Shown here piece by piece: positions 1 through 8,520 of a DNA stretch of 64,000 nucleotides (position 1 is its first letter; each line of letters starts with the position of its first letter). Made by a program: the position numbers and the translations under genes. This DNA comes from Prevotella melaninogenica (lineage in GTDB: Bacteria > Bacteroidota > Bacteroidia > Bacteroidales > Bacteroidaceae). The notes beneath the pieces were generated by a model. The model saw only the letters and a program-made list of their open reading frames with translations. It did not search any database and was not told where the DNA came from. The stretch covers positions 930,001 through 994,000 of the forward strand of contig NZ_CP072359.1 in the NCBI RefSeq assembly GCF_018128065.1. The letters are read 5' to 3'.

Positions 1-36
1 TACAAGAACATTATTAACATTATAAATTTTTATATT

Positions 37-204
37 ATGGCTTACGTAATTGGTAATGATTGTATCGCTTGTGGTACATGTATCGACGAATGTCCAGTAG
101 GGGCAATCTCTGAGGGTGAGATCTATAAGATTGATGCAGACGCATGTACTGAGTGTGGTACTTGTGCATCAGTTTGTCCAAGTGAGGCTATCAGCCTCCC
201 ATAA
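37..204 (+). CDS. Small ferredoxin with two [4Fe-4S] clusters
   Basis: The 55-residue protein carries two classic cluster-binding motifs, each CxxCxxCxxxCP: the first near residues 9-20 (CIACGTCIDECP) and the second near residues 38-49 (CTECGTCASVCP). This is the bacterial clostridial-type 2[4Fe-4S] ferredoxin, a soluble cytoplasmic electron carrier used by pyruvate:ferredoxin oxidoreductase, hydrogenase or Rnf in anaerobes. The length is the normal one for the family. The ATG at 37 sits in an AT-rich leader without an obvious Shine-Dalgarno sequence, as is common in Bacteroidetes. A strong hairpin terminator follows, so the gene is probably monocistronic or the last gene of a unit starting outside the window. 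The redox partner cannot be told from this context. Confidence 0.95.
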   Translation: MAYVIGNDCIACGTCIDECPVGAISEGEIYKIDADACTECGTCASVCPSEAISLP

Positions 205-235
205 GGTTTTATAACCTGTTACTGATTAAAATCAC

Positions 236-264
236 AAGGCGAGTCGAAAGGCTCGCCTTTTTTT
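236..264 (+). terminator. Rho-independent terminator after ferredoxin
   Basis: A perfect 8-bp stem (AAGGCGAG / CTCGCCTT, 236-243 and 252-259) is followed by a run of seven T. It ends the ferredoxin transcript. Confidence 0.9.
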
Positions 265-700
265 GTTATAGCGTTAATGATAGGCAGTTGTTCATAAGAG
301 ACGGTACATTACCTTAGATAGGTTCTTAGTCTAATCGTGTGTCTTTATTTTCATTGGCTTCTATAACGAATTGTGTGGATTGTTTGAATCCAGAAATATT
401 GTCTGCATTCATAGACAGAAGTTATTTGTTCCTCCTTCCCTTAGTGCTTTAGAAGCATTGTTCTACAAACAAAACAATAACCTATTCTCCATCCGAGATG
501 GTTTAGATTTCCGAATTTATGCTTTGGGAGTAAGAGAATAAAAGAAGAATTACTTTCTTATTTTGCTCTAAATATTACGATTTGCGATTAAGTAGAATTG
601 TGTAAGTATAAGCTCATTAACGCTATAGGCTGGTTTAAGGTTTTAATTTTCACTATGTTAGTGCATGTTTACCATCACAGTCTGTTGTGCTAATATATTT

Positions 701-767
701 CATGCGTGGTGCGGAGGCTTAGCACAAATGGTGCGGAGGCTTAACACCATATGTGTGGAGGGTTAAT
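701..767. repeat. 22-bp palindromic repeat array, family 1, locus A
   Basis: Units start at 708, 730 and 752, an exact 22-bp period. Each has the form GGTGC..AGGCTTA.CAC, a quasi-palindrome whose arms are GGTG and CACC/CACA around a central AGGCT. The third unit is partial and degenerate. The array lies between the convergent ferredoxin and tRNA genes. The same family occurs at five other intergenic sites in this window. Confidence 0.85.
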
Positions 768-877
768 TTCACTTTGATATGCACATAATTCCGCAGAAGT
801 TTACGAGGCATTCAGTTCCTTGAAGAAATGACACACAGAGAGGAACAGAGCGACAACGTTTTTTACCCAACTGGTGC

Positions 878-913
878 AAAAAAAAGGGGATATGTCTATT
901 TTGACACACCCTC
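878..913 (-). terminator. Terminator of the tRNA gene
   Basis: Read on the minus strand downstream of the tRNA, an imperfect stem (AGGGTGTGTC pairing with GACATATCCCCT) is followed by eight T (the A run at 878-885 on the plus strand). Confidence 0.7.
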
Positions 914-921
914 TTCTCTTG

Positions 922-995
922 TAGCGGGACGGGGCTACGATCCCCGGACCTCCGGATTATGAATCCGACGCTCTAACCAACTGAGCTATCCCGCC
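922..995 (-). tRNA. tRNA with CAT anticodon (elongator tRNA-Met, or tRNA-Ile2)
   Basis: The minus strand folds into a full cloverleaf. The acceptor stem is GGCGGGA / TCCCGCT, the D arm is GCTC..GAGC, the anticodon stem is TCGGA / TCCGG with loop TTCATAA (anticodon CAT), and the T arm is CGGGG / CCCCG. The anticodon stem lacks the three G-C pairs of initiator tRNA, so this is an elongator tRNA-Met or the lysidine-modified tRNA-Ile that also has CAT in its gene. The sequence cannot separate these two with certainty. The 3' CCA is not encoded. Confidence 0.92.
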
Positions 996-1444
996 GTCCA
1001 TTAACTTTCGTTCTTGAAAGCGGGTGCAAAGGTATGAAGAAAATGTCATACTCGCAAATATTACGTTGTTTTTTTAACGAATACTCAAGAAAAAGTTTTA
1101 TATTTGCATTTGATAAGAGGTGAGAACGGCAATATAACATGTTGTTGCTTTATGTATTATCTGCGTTTCTTAGATAATGATAATATCTATAGATTTATCT
1201 AATTGTTACGCTTTAAGGCAATAAAATAGGGAGTTTACTCGTTGAGAGAGTGTCTCTCTGTTTGATACAAGATAAGCGAGTTGCAGTTCTGACATGAGGT
1301 AGACAATACATTTTAACGGCTACTTATGCTTCTGCTTAATCAAGCCATATATGACGAACGATTTTTAATAAGGATGTCAGATTGAGTTTGACGGCAGAGA
1401 AGAGAGAGTTGTAATTTGAATAATATTAACCATAATATTTGGAA
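996..1444. other. Non-coding interval between the divergent tRNA and START-like genes
   Basis: It holds the minus-strand tRNA promoter and a plus-strand TATATTTG at 1099-1106 that resembles a -7 box, though without a well-placed -33 partner. I see no gene here. The minus-strand reading frame over 1340-1666 is a shadow of the START-like gene. Confidence 0.5.
1027..1058 (-). promoter_or_regulatory. Promoter of the tRNA gene (-33/-7)
   Basis: On the minus strand TTTG (plus coordinates 1055-1058) and TACCTTTG (1027-1034) are separated by 20 bp. This is an exact match to the Bacteroidetes sigma consensus TTTG - 19-21 bp - TAnnTTTG, about 32 bp upstream of the mature tRNA. Confidence 0.8.
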
Positions 1445-1837
1445 ATGAGTAAGAAGATCGAACTGGAATACGAATTGAAAACTCGGTCGGGGAATGCTGT
1501 GTGGGCACTGATTAGTACGCCAATTGGTTTGAAGAAGTGGTTGGCAGATGATGTGATGATGGATGAGGATGTGACAACTTTCGTCTGGGGTGACCCACTT
1601 CGCGAACACGATACGCATACGGCAACTGTTGTTGATATGATGAAAAATGATTATATACGTTTTCATTGGGACTCTTCAGAGAGCGACTCTTATTGGGAGA
1701 TAAAGATGTACCATAGTGAGATTGCTGGTAACTATCATCTCTTGGTTACTGATTTCGCAGATGATGATGATGTAGAAGGGTTGGAACAACTATGGAATCA
1801 AAATATTGATCGCCTGCATCGTATAACAGGAATGTAG
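1445..1837 (+). CDS. START-like domain protein
   Basis: This 130-residue acidic protein has the alternating hydrophobic pattern and the motif TPIGLKKWLADDV of the SRPBCC / AHSA1-like helix-grip fold (the Bacteroidetes START-like family). It has no signal peptide or membrane segment, so it is probably cytoplasmic. Proteins of this fold bind hydrophobic ligands or act as Hsp90-type co-chaperones, but no specific role can be assigned here. I chose the ATG at 1445 over an in-frame TTG at 1439. AATATTTG ends three bases before that ATG, one mismatch from a -7 element, so the mRNA may have almost no leader. The gene stands alone between two non-coding stretches. Confidence 0.8.
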   Translation: MSKKIELEYELKTRSGNAVWALISTPIGLKKWLADDVMMDEDVTTFVWGDPLREHDTHTATVVDMMKNDYIRFHWDSSESDSYWEIKMYHSEIAGNYHLLVTDFADDDDVEGLEQLWNQNIDRLHRITGM

Positions 1838-2238
1838 GCAGATGTGAATAAATTATGGTGAGAATAGGGTCTATGATGCGATGTTAGTTTAATCGCTCAC
1901 ATGCTCTATTTTTTTTGTTTTGATGGCTTGAAACTTATTTTGTTTTATCACATAAGAACAGACAAAGAGTTTCTTCGGTTTTCTTTCTGTGAAGTCATGC
2001 TTCTTTGTAAGATATGAGGATGAAAGGGAAATATAATAAACGAAGATTGTGAGTGCTGTTATAGGAAAGACACAGGTTAAAGAATAAAAATACTAAAAAA
2101 GACCATTACTCTGATATTTTTATGTAATTTTGCAAAAGGTAAGTCGGAGTTTACAGATTGAAAACAAGTTCTCTTTGTTTTTGCTTGTTATAGCTTTGCA
2201 CATAAAATAAGGGAGAATAAGGCCCTCATTATTATATC
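1838..2238. other. Non-coding interval before the LptF/G-type permease
   Basis: An imperfect inverted repeat with a run of eight T near 1863-1917 may terminate the START-like gene. Further on are two TAnnTTTG elements, TAATTTTG at 2125-2132 and TAGCTTTG at 2191-2198. No coding region is seen. Confidence 0.5.
2191..2198 (+). promoter_or_regulatory. Candidate -7 element upstream of the LptF/G permease
   Basis: TAGCTTTG matches TAnnTTTG 40 bases before the start codon. No clear TTG is found at the expected -33 distance. A second match, TAATTTTG at 2125-2132, is an alternative. Confidence 0.45.
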
Positions 2239-4167
2239 ATGTTTCAAATCAAGAAGTTAGATGTCTTTATTGCCAAGCAGTTTGGCATGCTTTTCATGGG
2301 AACATTCTTCATCAGCTTGTTTGTGTTGATGATGCAGTTCTTATGGCGATATGTCGATGACTTGATAGGAAAAGGATTGTCCATGGATGTTCTTGGGCAA
2401 TTTTTTTGGTACATGAGCTTGATGATGGTACCACAGGCTCTTCCGTTAGCAATACTTCTTTCGTCGCTTATCTCCTATGGTAACCTTGGTGAGAGTTCAG
2501 AGTTGACAGCCATTAAAGCCGCAGGAATCTCTTTGATTCAGTCGTTTAGAGGGTTGATAGTTATAAGTATATTTATTGCTTTTGGGTCGTTTTATTTCCA
2601 AAATAATGTGGGACCAATCGCACATAAACATATTGCACAGCTGCTTATCTCTATGAAACAGAAGAGTCCTGAACTGGAAATCCCTGAGGGAATCTTCTAT
2701 GATGGTATTCCACAAACCAATCTTTATGTAGAGAAGAAGGATTTAAAGACCGGACACCTATATAATATTATGGTGTACCGAATGACGGATAGCTACGAAG
2801 ATCAAGCTATTATCCTTGCCGATTCAGGTATGTTGCAGTCGACAGCGGACAAGAAACATCTTGTTCTGAACCTATGGAGCGGAGAGTGGTTTGAGAATAT
2901 GCGCTCGCAAGAAATGGGTAATAGTGCCAGTGTCCCTTATCGTCGTGAGACCTTTGCACATAAGCATATCGTTCTTGACTTCGATGGTGACTTCAACCTT
3001 ACGGATATGGCTGGTATCTCAAATGATGCCCGAACGAAAAGTATTCAGAAGATACAGCATGATAAGGATTCCTTAGTACATGTTTATGATAGTGTGGGTA
3101 AAGCTTTCTATAAGGACGCACAGACGATTTATTATCGAGAACCTAAGCTTAAAGTTTCCGAAAAGAAGGAGGCTGTTAAACTATCAAGAGAAAAGGCTTT
3201 TAATGTAGATTCTGCATTTAATAAGCTACCACCAGATCAGCGTCGTTATGTTGTCGACCAAGCTTTGTCAACCGTTCAGCAAGAAGTTAGCGACCTTGAT
3301 TTCAAGAGTATGATAACCAGTGATGGTGATAAGGTCATTCGATTGCATGATATTGAGACGATTAATAAGTTCACTTTGTCGTTGATATGTATCATCTTCT
3401 TCTTTATTGGTGCACCACTCGGTGCAATTATCCGTAAGGGAGGATTGGGAATACCTATCATTATCAGTGTTATCGTGTTCATTATCTTTTATATTCTTGA
3501 TAATACGGGTTATCGAATGGCACGTCAGGGGGATTGGGCAATATGGTTTGGTAAAGGACTTTCTATGGCTGTTCTCATTCCGATGGCGGTGTTCTTCACT
3601 TACAAGGCAAACAACGATTCTGCCGTATTTAATGCTGATATGTACAGGCTTCTGTTGATGAAGATGTTCGGAATACGTGTTAAACGTAGCATTTCCAGCA
3701 AGGAAGTCATCTTGCACGACCCTGATTATCGCAAGGCGGCAGAACAACTTAGCGATTTGAACGTAAGAATTGCAGCGTATGCTAAGACACGTAGACTCAA
3801 GTCTGCACCTAATATAATAAAGGTGTTCTTCCGTTATCATACGGATCATGTGATTGAAAAGATTAATGATGAGCTTGAAAATGTCATTGATGACTTGAGC
3901 AATACACGTAACAAAGTCATTATGACAGAACTTAACAAATACCCAATATTAGCAGTAAAGGCACATACAAGACCATTTGACCATAAGTGGTTAAATATTC
4001 TTGCAGCTATTATAGTACCTGCTGGTATCTTCTTCTATTTCCGTATGTGGCGTTTCCGCTTACGTCTTTACCGCGACCTTCGTACCATTATTAGTTGTAA
4101 TGATATGATTATTGCAGAGATACAACGTATAAAAACAATGGAAGAATCAATGGGTATTGGTATTTGA
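2239..4167 (+). CDS. LptF/LptG-family lipopolysaccharide export permease
   Basis: The 642-residue protein belongs to the YjgP/YjgQ (LptF/LptG) family, the inner-membrane half of the LptB2FG machine that pulls LPS out of the membrane and into the Lpt bridge. Transmembrane segments are visible near residues 14-33, 50-77 and 100-120, followed by a large periplasmic domain (about 125-375). Three more follow near 378-398, 405-425 and 435-455. Enterobacterial LptF and LptG have about 360 residues; here a C-terminal extension of about 180 residues adds a cytoplasmic region and one more hydrophobic segment near 587-605, as is usual for Bacteroidetes. It is close to ribBA, whose ATG lies 22 bases after this stop codon. 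Which of LptF or LptG it represents cannot be decided from sequence alone. Confidence 0.9.
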   Translation: MFQIKKLDVFIAKQFGMLFMGTFFISLFVLMMQFLWRYVDDLIGKGLSMDVLGQFFWYMSLMMVPQALPLAILLSSLISYGNLGESSELTAIKAAGISLIQSFRGLIVISIFIAFGSFYFQNNVGPIAHKHIAQLLISMKQKSPELEIPEGIFYDGIPQTNLYVEKKDLKTGHLYNIMVYRMTDSYEDQAIILADSGMLQSTADKKHLVLNLWSGEWFENMRSQEMGNSASVPYRRETFAHKHIVLDFDGDFNLTDMAGISNDARTKSIQKIQHDKDSLVHVYDSVGKAFYKDAQTIYYREPKLKVSEKKEAVKLSREKAFNVDSAFNKLPPDQRRYVVDQALSTVQQEVSDLDFKSMITSDGDKVIRLHDIETINKFTLSLICIIFFFIGAPLGAIIRKGGLGIPIIISVIVFIIFYILDNTGYRMARQGDWAIWFGKGLSMAVLIPMAVFFTYKANNDSAVFNADMYRLLLMKMFGIRVKRSISSKEVILHDPDYRKAAEQLSDLNVRIAAYAKTRRLKSAPNIIKVFFRYHTDHVIEKINDELENVIDDLSNTRNKVIMTELNKYPILAVKAHTRPFDHKWLNILAAIIVPAGIFFYFRMWRFRLRLYRDLRTIISCNDMIIAEIQRIKTMEESMGIGI

Positions 4168-4189
4168 AATAATAAAAATCAGTAACTAT

Positions 4190-5395
4190 ATGGAAGAATT
4201 TAAACTTGATAGCATCGAAGATGCACTGAAAGACTTTCGGGAAGGAAAGTTCGTTATCGTAGTAGATGACGAAGACCGAGAGAATGAGGGTGACCTTATC
4301 ATGGCTGCTGAAATGATTACGCCAGAGAAGGTTAACTTTATGTTGAAGAATGCACGAGGTGTGCTCTGTGTGCCTATTACGCTCTCACGTGCTGAAGAAT
4401 TGGACCTGCCTCACCAAGTTTCTGATAACACTTCAGTACTTGGTACTCCATTCACTGTCACGGTTGATAAGTTGGAAGGTTGTACAACAGGTGTGTCAGC
4501 TCATGACCGTGCCGAGACCATCAAGGCATTGGCCGATCCAAAGTCTACTCCTCAGACCTTTGGTCGTCCTGGGCATATCAATCCGCTTTATGCTCAAGAT
4601 AATGGCGTTCTGCGTCGTTCAGGGCATACTGAAGCGGCTGTTGACCTCTGTAAGCTATCAGGCTGTTTCCCAGCTGGTGTGCTGATGGAGATTATGAATG
4701 AAGATGGTACGATGGCTCGTATGCCCGACTTGCAGAAGCGTGCAAAGGAGTGGGATATGAAGATTATCAGTATCAAGGATATTATCGCCTATCGCCTGAA
4801 GAAAGAATCAAGTATTGTTGTTGGTGAAAAGGTAAAACTCCCTACTGAATATGGTATGTTTCACTTGATTCCTTTCCGTCAAGCAAATGGTTTGGAAAAC
4901 ATGGCTCTTATCAAGGGTACATGGAAAGAGGATGAGCCAGTACTTGTGCGTGTACACTCATCATGTGCAACGGGTGACATCCTTGGTAGTCAGCGTTGTG
5001 ATTGTGGCGAACAACTTCATAAGGCGATGGAGATGATTGAGAAAGAAGGCAAGGGGGTTATCATCTATATGCAGCAGGAAGGTCGTGGCATTGGTTTGAT
5101 GAATAAGATTGCAGCCTATAAGTTGCAAGACCAAGGTCTTGATACGGTTGAGGCTAACCTTCATCTTGGTTTCCGCCCTGATGAACGTGATTATGGTTGT
5201 GGGGCACAGATGTTGCGCCATCTTGGTATTCATAAGATGCGCCTGATAACAAATAACCCAACGAAGCGAGTTGGTCTGGAGGCTTATGGTTTGGAGATAG
5301 AGGAGAATGTTCCTATTGAGGTTACTCCAAACAAGTTTGACTACCGTTATTTGAAGACTAAGCGTGATCGTATGGGACACGACCTGCATCTTTAA
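4190..5395 (+). CDS. ribBA: Bifunctional DHBP synthase / GTP cyclohydrolase II
   Basis: The 401-residue protein fuses the two enzymes that open riboflavin synthesis. The N-terminal half (about 1-205) is 3,4-dihydroxy-2-butanone 4-phosphate synthase, with the acidic metal-binding motif [11 protein letters not shown] near residues 25-35 and [10 protein letters not shown]. The C-terminal half (about 210-400) is GTP cyclohydrolase II, with the zinc cysteines in [17 protein letters not shown] (near 257-273) and the motif [10 protein letters not shown] chose the ATG at 4190; an upstream in-frame TTG overlaps the end of the permease gene and adds 11 non-conserved residues. No FMN riboswitch is visible in the 22-base gap, so the gene is probably co-transcribed with the permease. 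Confidence 0.97.
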   Translation: MEEFKLDSIEDALKDFREGKFVIVVDDEDRENEGDLIMAAEMITPEKVNFMLKNARGVLCVPITLSRAEELDLPHQVSDNTSVLGTPFTVTVDKLEGCTTGVSAHDRAETIKALADPKSTPQTFGRPGHINPLYAQDNGVLRRSGHTEAAVDLCKLSGCFPAGVLMEIMNEDGTMARMPDLQKRAKEWDMKIISIKDIIAYRLKKESSIVVGEKVKLPTEYGMFHLIPFRQANGLENMALIKGTWKEDEPVLVRVHSSCATGDILGSQRCDCGEQLHKAMEMIEKEGKGVIIYMQQEGRGIGLMNKIAAYKLQDQGLDTVEANLHLGFRPDERDYGCGAQMLRHLGIHKMRLITNNPTKRVGLEAYGLEIEENVPIEVTPNKFDYRYLKTKRDRMGHDLHL

Positions 5396-5404
5396 GATGG
5401 GTTC

Positions 5405-5544
5405 TATTAATTAGCTTTGTCATATATCGGACTCTCTTCGGCTGAAATTGTCAGTTTACGTAGTCATTATGCTCGCATAACTTCTTCGTTCACTATCAAT
5501 TTGCCCTCGAAGATACTTTCGGAAGATGACAAAGCTAATTAATA
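5405..5544. repeat. 140-bp MITE-like element with 19-bp perfect inverted ends
   Basis: The ends 5405-5423 and 5526-5544 are perfect 19-bp inverted repeats (TATTAATTAGCTTTGTCAT and its complement). The interior continues the symmetry imperfectly: TCGG..CTCTTCGG..AAATTG on the left answers CAATTT..CGAAG..TTTCGG on the right, and a small central hairpin reads TTATGC-TC-GCATAA. The whole element can fold into one long imperfect hairpin. It starts ten bases after the ribBA stop codon, so it may also act as a transcript 3' end. There is no coding capacity. Whether it is mobile is inference. Confidence 0.7.
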
Positions 5545-5713
5545 AACTCCACCTTATAAATATAAAACTACGATATACTTTGAACGAGGTTTATCATCAA
5601 GAAGAATGACTATTCCTTCAAAAAGGTTAGGGATGTGATAGAGCTTACCCCTTCTAATGGGAAAGAACAAAAGAGAGATACTGCTTTTGTGAGACGATTT
5701 GTCCTAATTTTTT

Positions 5714-5835
5714 CATCACCTCGTTTTCTATTGACGCTAAATTGGCTTCTAAAAGATGCCCAATTGAGGTTCAAAAGGTGCTCTTTAAGGCTTCAATAGA
5801 TGCCCTTTTGAAAGCCAATTAAGCATCTTTTAATG
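5714..5835 (+). repeat. 22-bp repeat array, family 2, copy 1
   Basis: Consecutive units begin at 5736, 5758, 5780, 5802 and 5824 with an exact 22-bp period; a more degenerate unit may precede at 5714. Units resemble GCCCTTTTGAGG..CAATTAAG, with a TTGAGGCTCAA-like palindromic centre in the best copies. The array and its left flank (from about 5695, GATTTGTCCTA) are homologous in inverted orientation to 43522-43662. Confidence 0.75.
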
Positions 5836-6158
5836 TCTGGTTCTGTAATGGCTTGATAGCTTGATAGTTATAAGTAGGCTTTTATAAACTTATAAGCGTT
5901 GATCTCCCTCAATTTATCATAGGTGTTTTGTAAATATATTTCTAATACGATAGAGGTGGATGTTGTCCTTAATATAATTATCATGATGGCTTTGACTTAT
6001 ATTGCTGATTGCAGTTTATGAGTATATTAATTAAAGAATGTACAAATTCATTTTGTATAGTTTGAGCTATGGAATTTCTCATTTATTATATTATTTCCTT
6101 ATCATCAACTGACAAATCGGCACTAAAATTCTTATATTGATAAAATAAAGAAAGAAAA

Positions 6159-6191
6159 GTTGCGTTATCAAACTGAAATTACGTACTTTTG
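6159..6191 (+). promoter_or_regulatory. Promoter of the aminotransferase gene
   Basis: GTTG at 6159-6162 and TACTTTTG at 6184-6191 are separated by 21 bp, fitting the Bacteroidetes -33/-7 pattern. The start codon follows 37 bases after the -7 element. Confidence 0.65.
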
Positions 6192-6228
6192 TAGCTAATA
6201 TTATTTATAAAGACAAATAAAGTTCAAT

Positions 6229-7422
6229 ATGGCACAGCTATCAGAGCGTTTAAACCGATTGGCACCTTCTGAGACATTAGCAATGTCGCAGAAGAGTAGT
6301 GAAATGAAAGCGCAGGGAATTGATGTTATCAATATGAGTGTGGGCGAACCAGACTTCATGACTCCTGATCATATTAAGGAGGCGGGTAAGAAAGCTATTG
6401 ATGATAACTACTCAAAATATTCCCCTGTGCCAGGCTATTCCGTTCTGAGAGAAGCCATTTCAAATAAATTAAAGAAGGAGAATAATCTTGATTATACTGC
6501 TTCGGAGATTATTGTTGGGACAGGTGGTAAGCAGGGAGTTTGCAATACTATTTTGGCTTTGGTAAATCCAGGTGATGAGGTGATTATTCCAGCACCTTAT
6601 TGGGTAAGCTATCCACAGATGGTAAAGCTCGCTGGTGGTGTTCCTGTTATTGTGTCTGCAGGTATTGAGCAGGATTTCAAGATTACAGCTGAACAGTTGG
6701 AGAAAGCTATTACCCCAAAGACAAAGATGATTATTCTTTGTTCTCCAAGTAATCCTACGGGTAGTGTCTATTCCGCAGAAGAGTTAGATGCTTTGGCAAA
6801 GGTTATTTTAGCACATGACGACTTGTTTGTTCTTTCAGATGAGATTTACGAACACATTAATTATATAGGTGGTCATTGCAGTATTGCATCTTGCCCAGGC
6901 ATGAAAGAACGTACGATCCTCTGTAATGGAGTAAGTAAGGCTTATGCTATGACGGGTTGGCGTATTGGATGGGTCGCAGCTCCAGAATGGATTGTTAAGG
7001 GACTCAATAAACTGCAGGGACAATATACGTCAGGTACGTGTAGTGTTAGTCAGATGGCAGCTGTTGCAGCATACGTGGATGATCAGACCTGTGTTGCAGA
7101 GTATCGTGAGGCTTTCCGTCGTCGTCGTGACTTAATCGTAAGTTTAGCAAAGGAAATTCCTGGACTTGAGGTTAATGTGCCACAAGGGGCGTTCTATCTA
7201 TTCCCTAAATGTTCCAGTTTCTTTGGAAAGACGGATGGCAAGCATATAATCAACAGCTCGTCAGACCTTGCTATGTATATTCTTGAAGAGGGAGGAGTGG
7301 CAACAGTGGGAGGTGATGCTTTCGGATCTCCAGAGTGTTTTAGAATGAGTTATGCAACAAGTGATGATAACATAAAGGAAGCATTACGCCGCATTAAAGA
7401 AGTACTTTCAAAACTAAAATAG
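6229..7422 (+). CDS. aspC: PLP-dependent aspartate-type aminotransferase
   Basis: This 397-residue cytoplasmic enzyme belongs to class I aminotransferases (fold type I, aspartate aminotransferase subgroup I-gamma style). Diagnostic features are the cofactor contacts in GTGGKQGVCNT and PSNPTGSVYS, the aspartate in VLSDEIYEHINY and the Schiff-base lysine K237 in NGVSKAYAMTGWRIGW. A conserved arginine near the C-terminus (CFRMSYA) binds the substrate carboxylate. It most likely interconverts aspartate and oxaloacetate with glutamate and 2-oxoglutarate. Some members also accept aromatic amino acids or prephenate, so exact specificity is uncertain. The gene has its own promoter and no close partners. 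Confidence 0.92.
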   Translation: MAQLSERLNRLAPSETLAMSQKSSEMKAQGIDVINMSVGEPDFMTPDHIKEAGKKAIDDNYSKYSPVPGYSVLREAISNKLKKENNLDYTASEIIVGTGGKQGVCNTILALVNPGDEVIIPAPYWVSYPQMVKLAGGVPVIVSAGIEQDFKITAEQLEKAITPKTKMIILCSPSNPTGSVYSAEELDALAKVILAHDDLFVLSDEIYEHINYIGGHCSIASCPGMKERTILCNGVSKAYAMTGWRIGWVAAPEWIVKGLNKLQGQYTSGTCSVSQMAAVAAYVDDQTCVAEYREAFRRRRDLIVSLAKEIPGLEVNVPQGAFYLFPKCSSFFGKTDGKHIINSSSDLAMYILEEGGVATVGGDAFGSPECFRMSYATSDDNIKEALRRIKEVLSKLK

Positions 7423-7519
7423 CATCCGAAAGAGCAAATAGTAATTAAAATGAGATAAAAGCAGTGTACTTTTAACTGTTAAATGTTATTAATCGTGTCT
7501 TTAATTTTCTTTTAATTAC

Positions 7520-7527
7520 TATCTTTG
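7520..7527 (+). promoter_or_regulatory. -7 element of the exbB-tonB cluster
   Basis: TATCTTTG matches TAnnTTTG and lies 123 bases upstream of the exbB start, leaving a long AT-rich leader. A strict TTG at -33 is absent. Confidence 0.55.
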
Positions 7528-7650
7528 CGGAGATAAGAAGCCCCAGCGAGCATTGATTTACAATGGAAATCACACACAAAGGCTTATAAATCAGAAAGAT
7601 ATTAACAAATTAATTCATTAATAACCTAAAAATTAAATTTTTATCAAATT

Positions 7651-8490
7651 ATGGCAACTACACAACAAAAAGCAGCCCCACAGAAGAAGTCTGAGGGTTT
7701 CACAGGAGTTAGAGGTGCATTCTGGATTATTGTCGTTTGCGCTATCGTTGCGTTCACATTGTTCTACACATGGTTCGGTAACCCAATGCACTTCCAGGAT
7801 GGAGCAGCACGTGAGAACCCTGCTGACGTTTGGGGTACTATCTTTAAGGGTGGCGTAGTCGTTCCAGTTATCCACACGCTCTTGTTAACAGTGCTCGCTA
7901 TGTCTATTGAGCGTTGGATGGCTCTAAAGACTGCTTTCGGTAAGGGTGCCCTTCCAAAGTTCGTTGCAAACATCAAGAGTGCTCTTAACGCTAATGACCT
8001 TGCTAAGGCTAACCAGCTCTGCGATCAGCAGAAAGGTTCTGTAGCAAATGTTGTTAAGGCTTCTTTGAATGCTTACAAGGATATGGAGACTGGTGCTAAT
8101 GCAAACTTGAAGAAGGCTCAGAAGGTAGCTAAGATTCAGCAGGCTCATGAGGAGGCTACTCAGCTTGAGATGCCAACTCTGACAATGAACCTCCCTATCA
8201 TTGCTACTCTCGTAACACTTGGTACTCTTACTGGTCTTCTCGGTACTGTAACTGGTATGATCAAGTCGTTCTCTGCTCTTGCTGCAGGTGGTGGCGCTGA
8301 CTCAGCTGCACTTTCTGCTGGTATTTCTGAGGCGTTGATCAACACCGCATTCGGTATCGCAACATCTTGGTGTGCGGTAGTTTCTTATGGTTACTACTCA
8401 AACAAGGTTGACAAGTTGACTTTCGCCCTCGATGAGGTTGGTTATTCTATCGCTCAGACATACGAAGTAAACCACACAGACGAGGCTTAA
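7651..8490 (+). CDS. exbB: MotA/TolQ/ExbB proton-channel protein
   Basis: The 279-residue inner-membrane protein is the ExbB/TolQ-type stator. With ExbD it forms the proton channel that energises TonB. Hydrophobic segments lie near residues 27-48, 70-90, 178-205 and 220-248. The GLLGTVTGMIKSF motif and the small-residue-rich stretch GISEALINTAFGIATSW in the last two helices are the conserved channel core. It is the first gene of a cluster followed at 30 bases by exbD. The N-terminal membrane segment is typical of Bacteroidetes ExbB, which often carry one helix more than the enterobacterial protein. Confidence 0.95.
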   Translation: MATTQQKAAPQKKSEGFTGVRGAFWIIVVCAIVAFTLFYTWFGNPMHFQDGAARENPADVWGTIFKGGVVVPVIHTLLLTVLAMSIERWMALKTAFGKGALPKFVANIKSALNANDLAKANQLCDQQKGSVANVVKASLNAYKDMETGANANLKKAQKVAKIQQAHEEATQLEMPTLTMNLPIIATLVTLGTLTGLLGTVTGMIKSFSALAAGGGADSAALSAGISEALINTAFGIATSWCAVVSYGYYSNKVDKLTFALDEVGYSIAQTYEVNHTDEA

Positions 8491-8520
8491 TTTTTGCTAA
8501 CCCTTTAATAATTTATCGCT

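Larger units (their letters stand above)
265..921. other. Non-coding interval with a 22-bp array and the tRNA terminator
   Basis: No credible coding region is visible between the ferredoxin terminator and the tRNA. The interval holds one 22-bp array (about 701-767) and, at its right end, the terminator of the minus-strand tRNA. Bases 265-700 show no structure I can name. Confidence 0.6.
5396..6228. other. Non-coding interval rich in repeats
   Basis: This 833-base gap contains the 140-bp inverted-repeat element (5405-5544), a family-2 22-bp array (about 5714-5835) and the promoter of the aminotransferase gene (6159-6191). Outside these I see no gene or recognisable structure. Confidence 0.7.

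Noticed and set aside
922..995. Initiator tRNA-fMet
   Set aside because: The anticodon stem lacks the three consecutive G-C pairs and the first acceptor pair is not the C-A mismatch expected of the initiator.
4168..4189. FMN riboswitch before ribBA
   Set aside because: Only 22 bases separate ribBA from the preceding gene, too short for an RFN element, and none is seen inside the upstream gene end.
5405..5544. IS element
   Set aside because: There is no transposase coding capacity; only the inverted ends suggest mobility.
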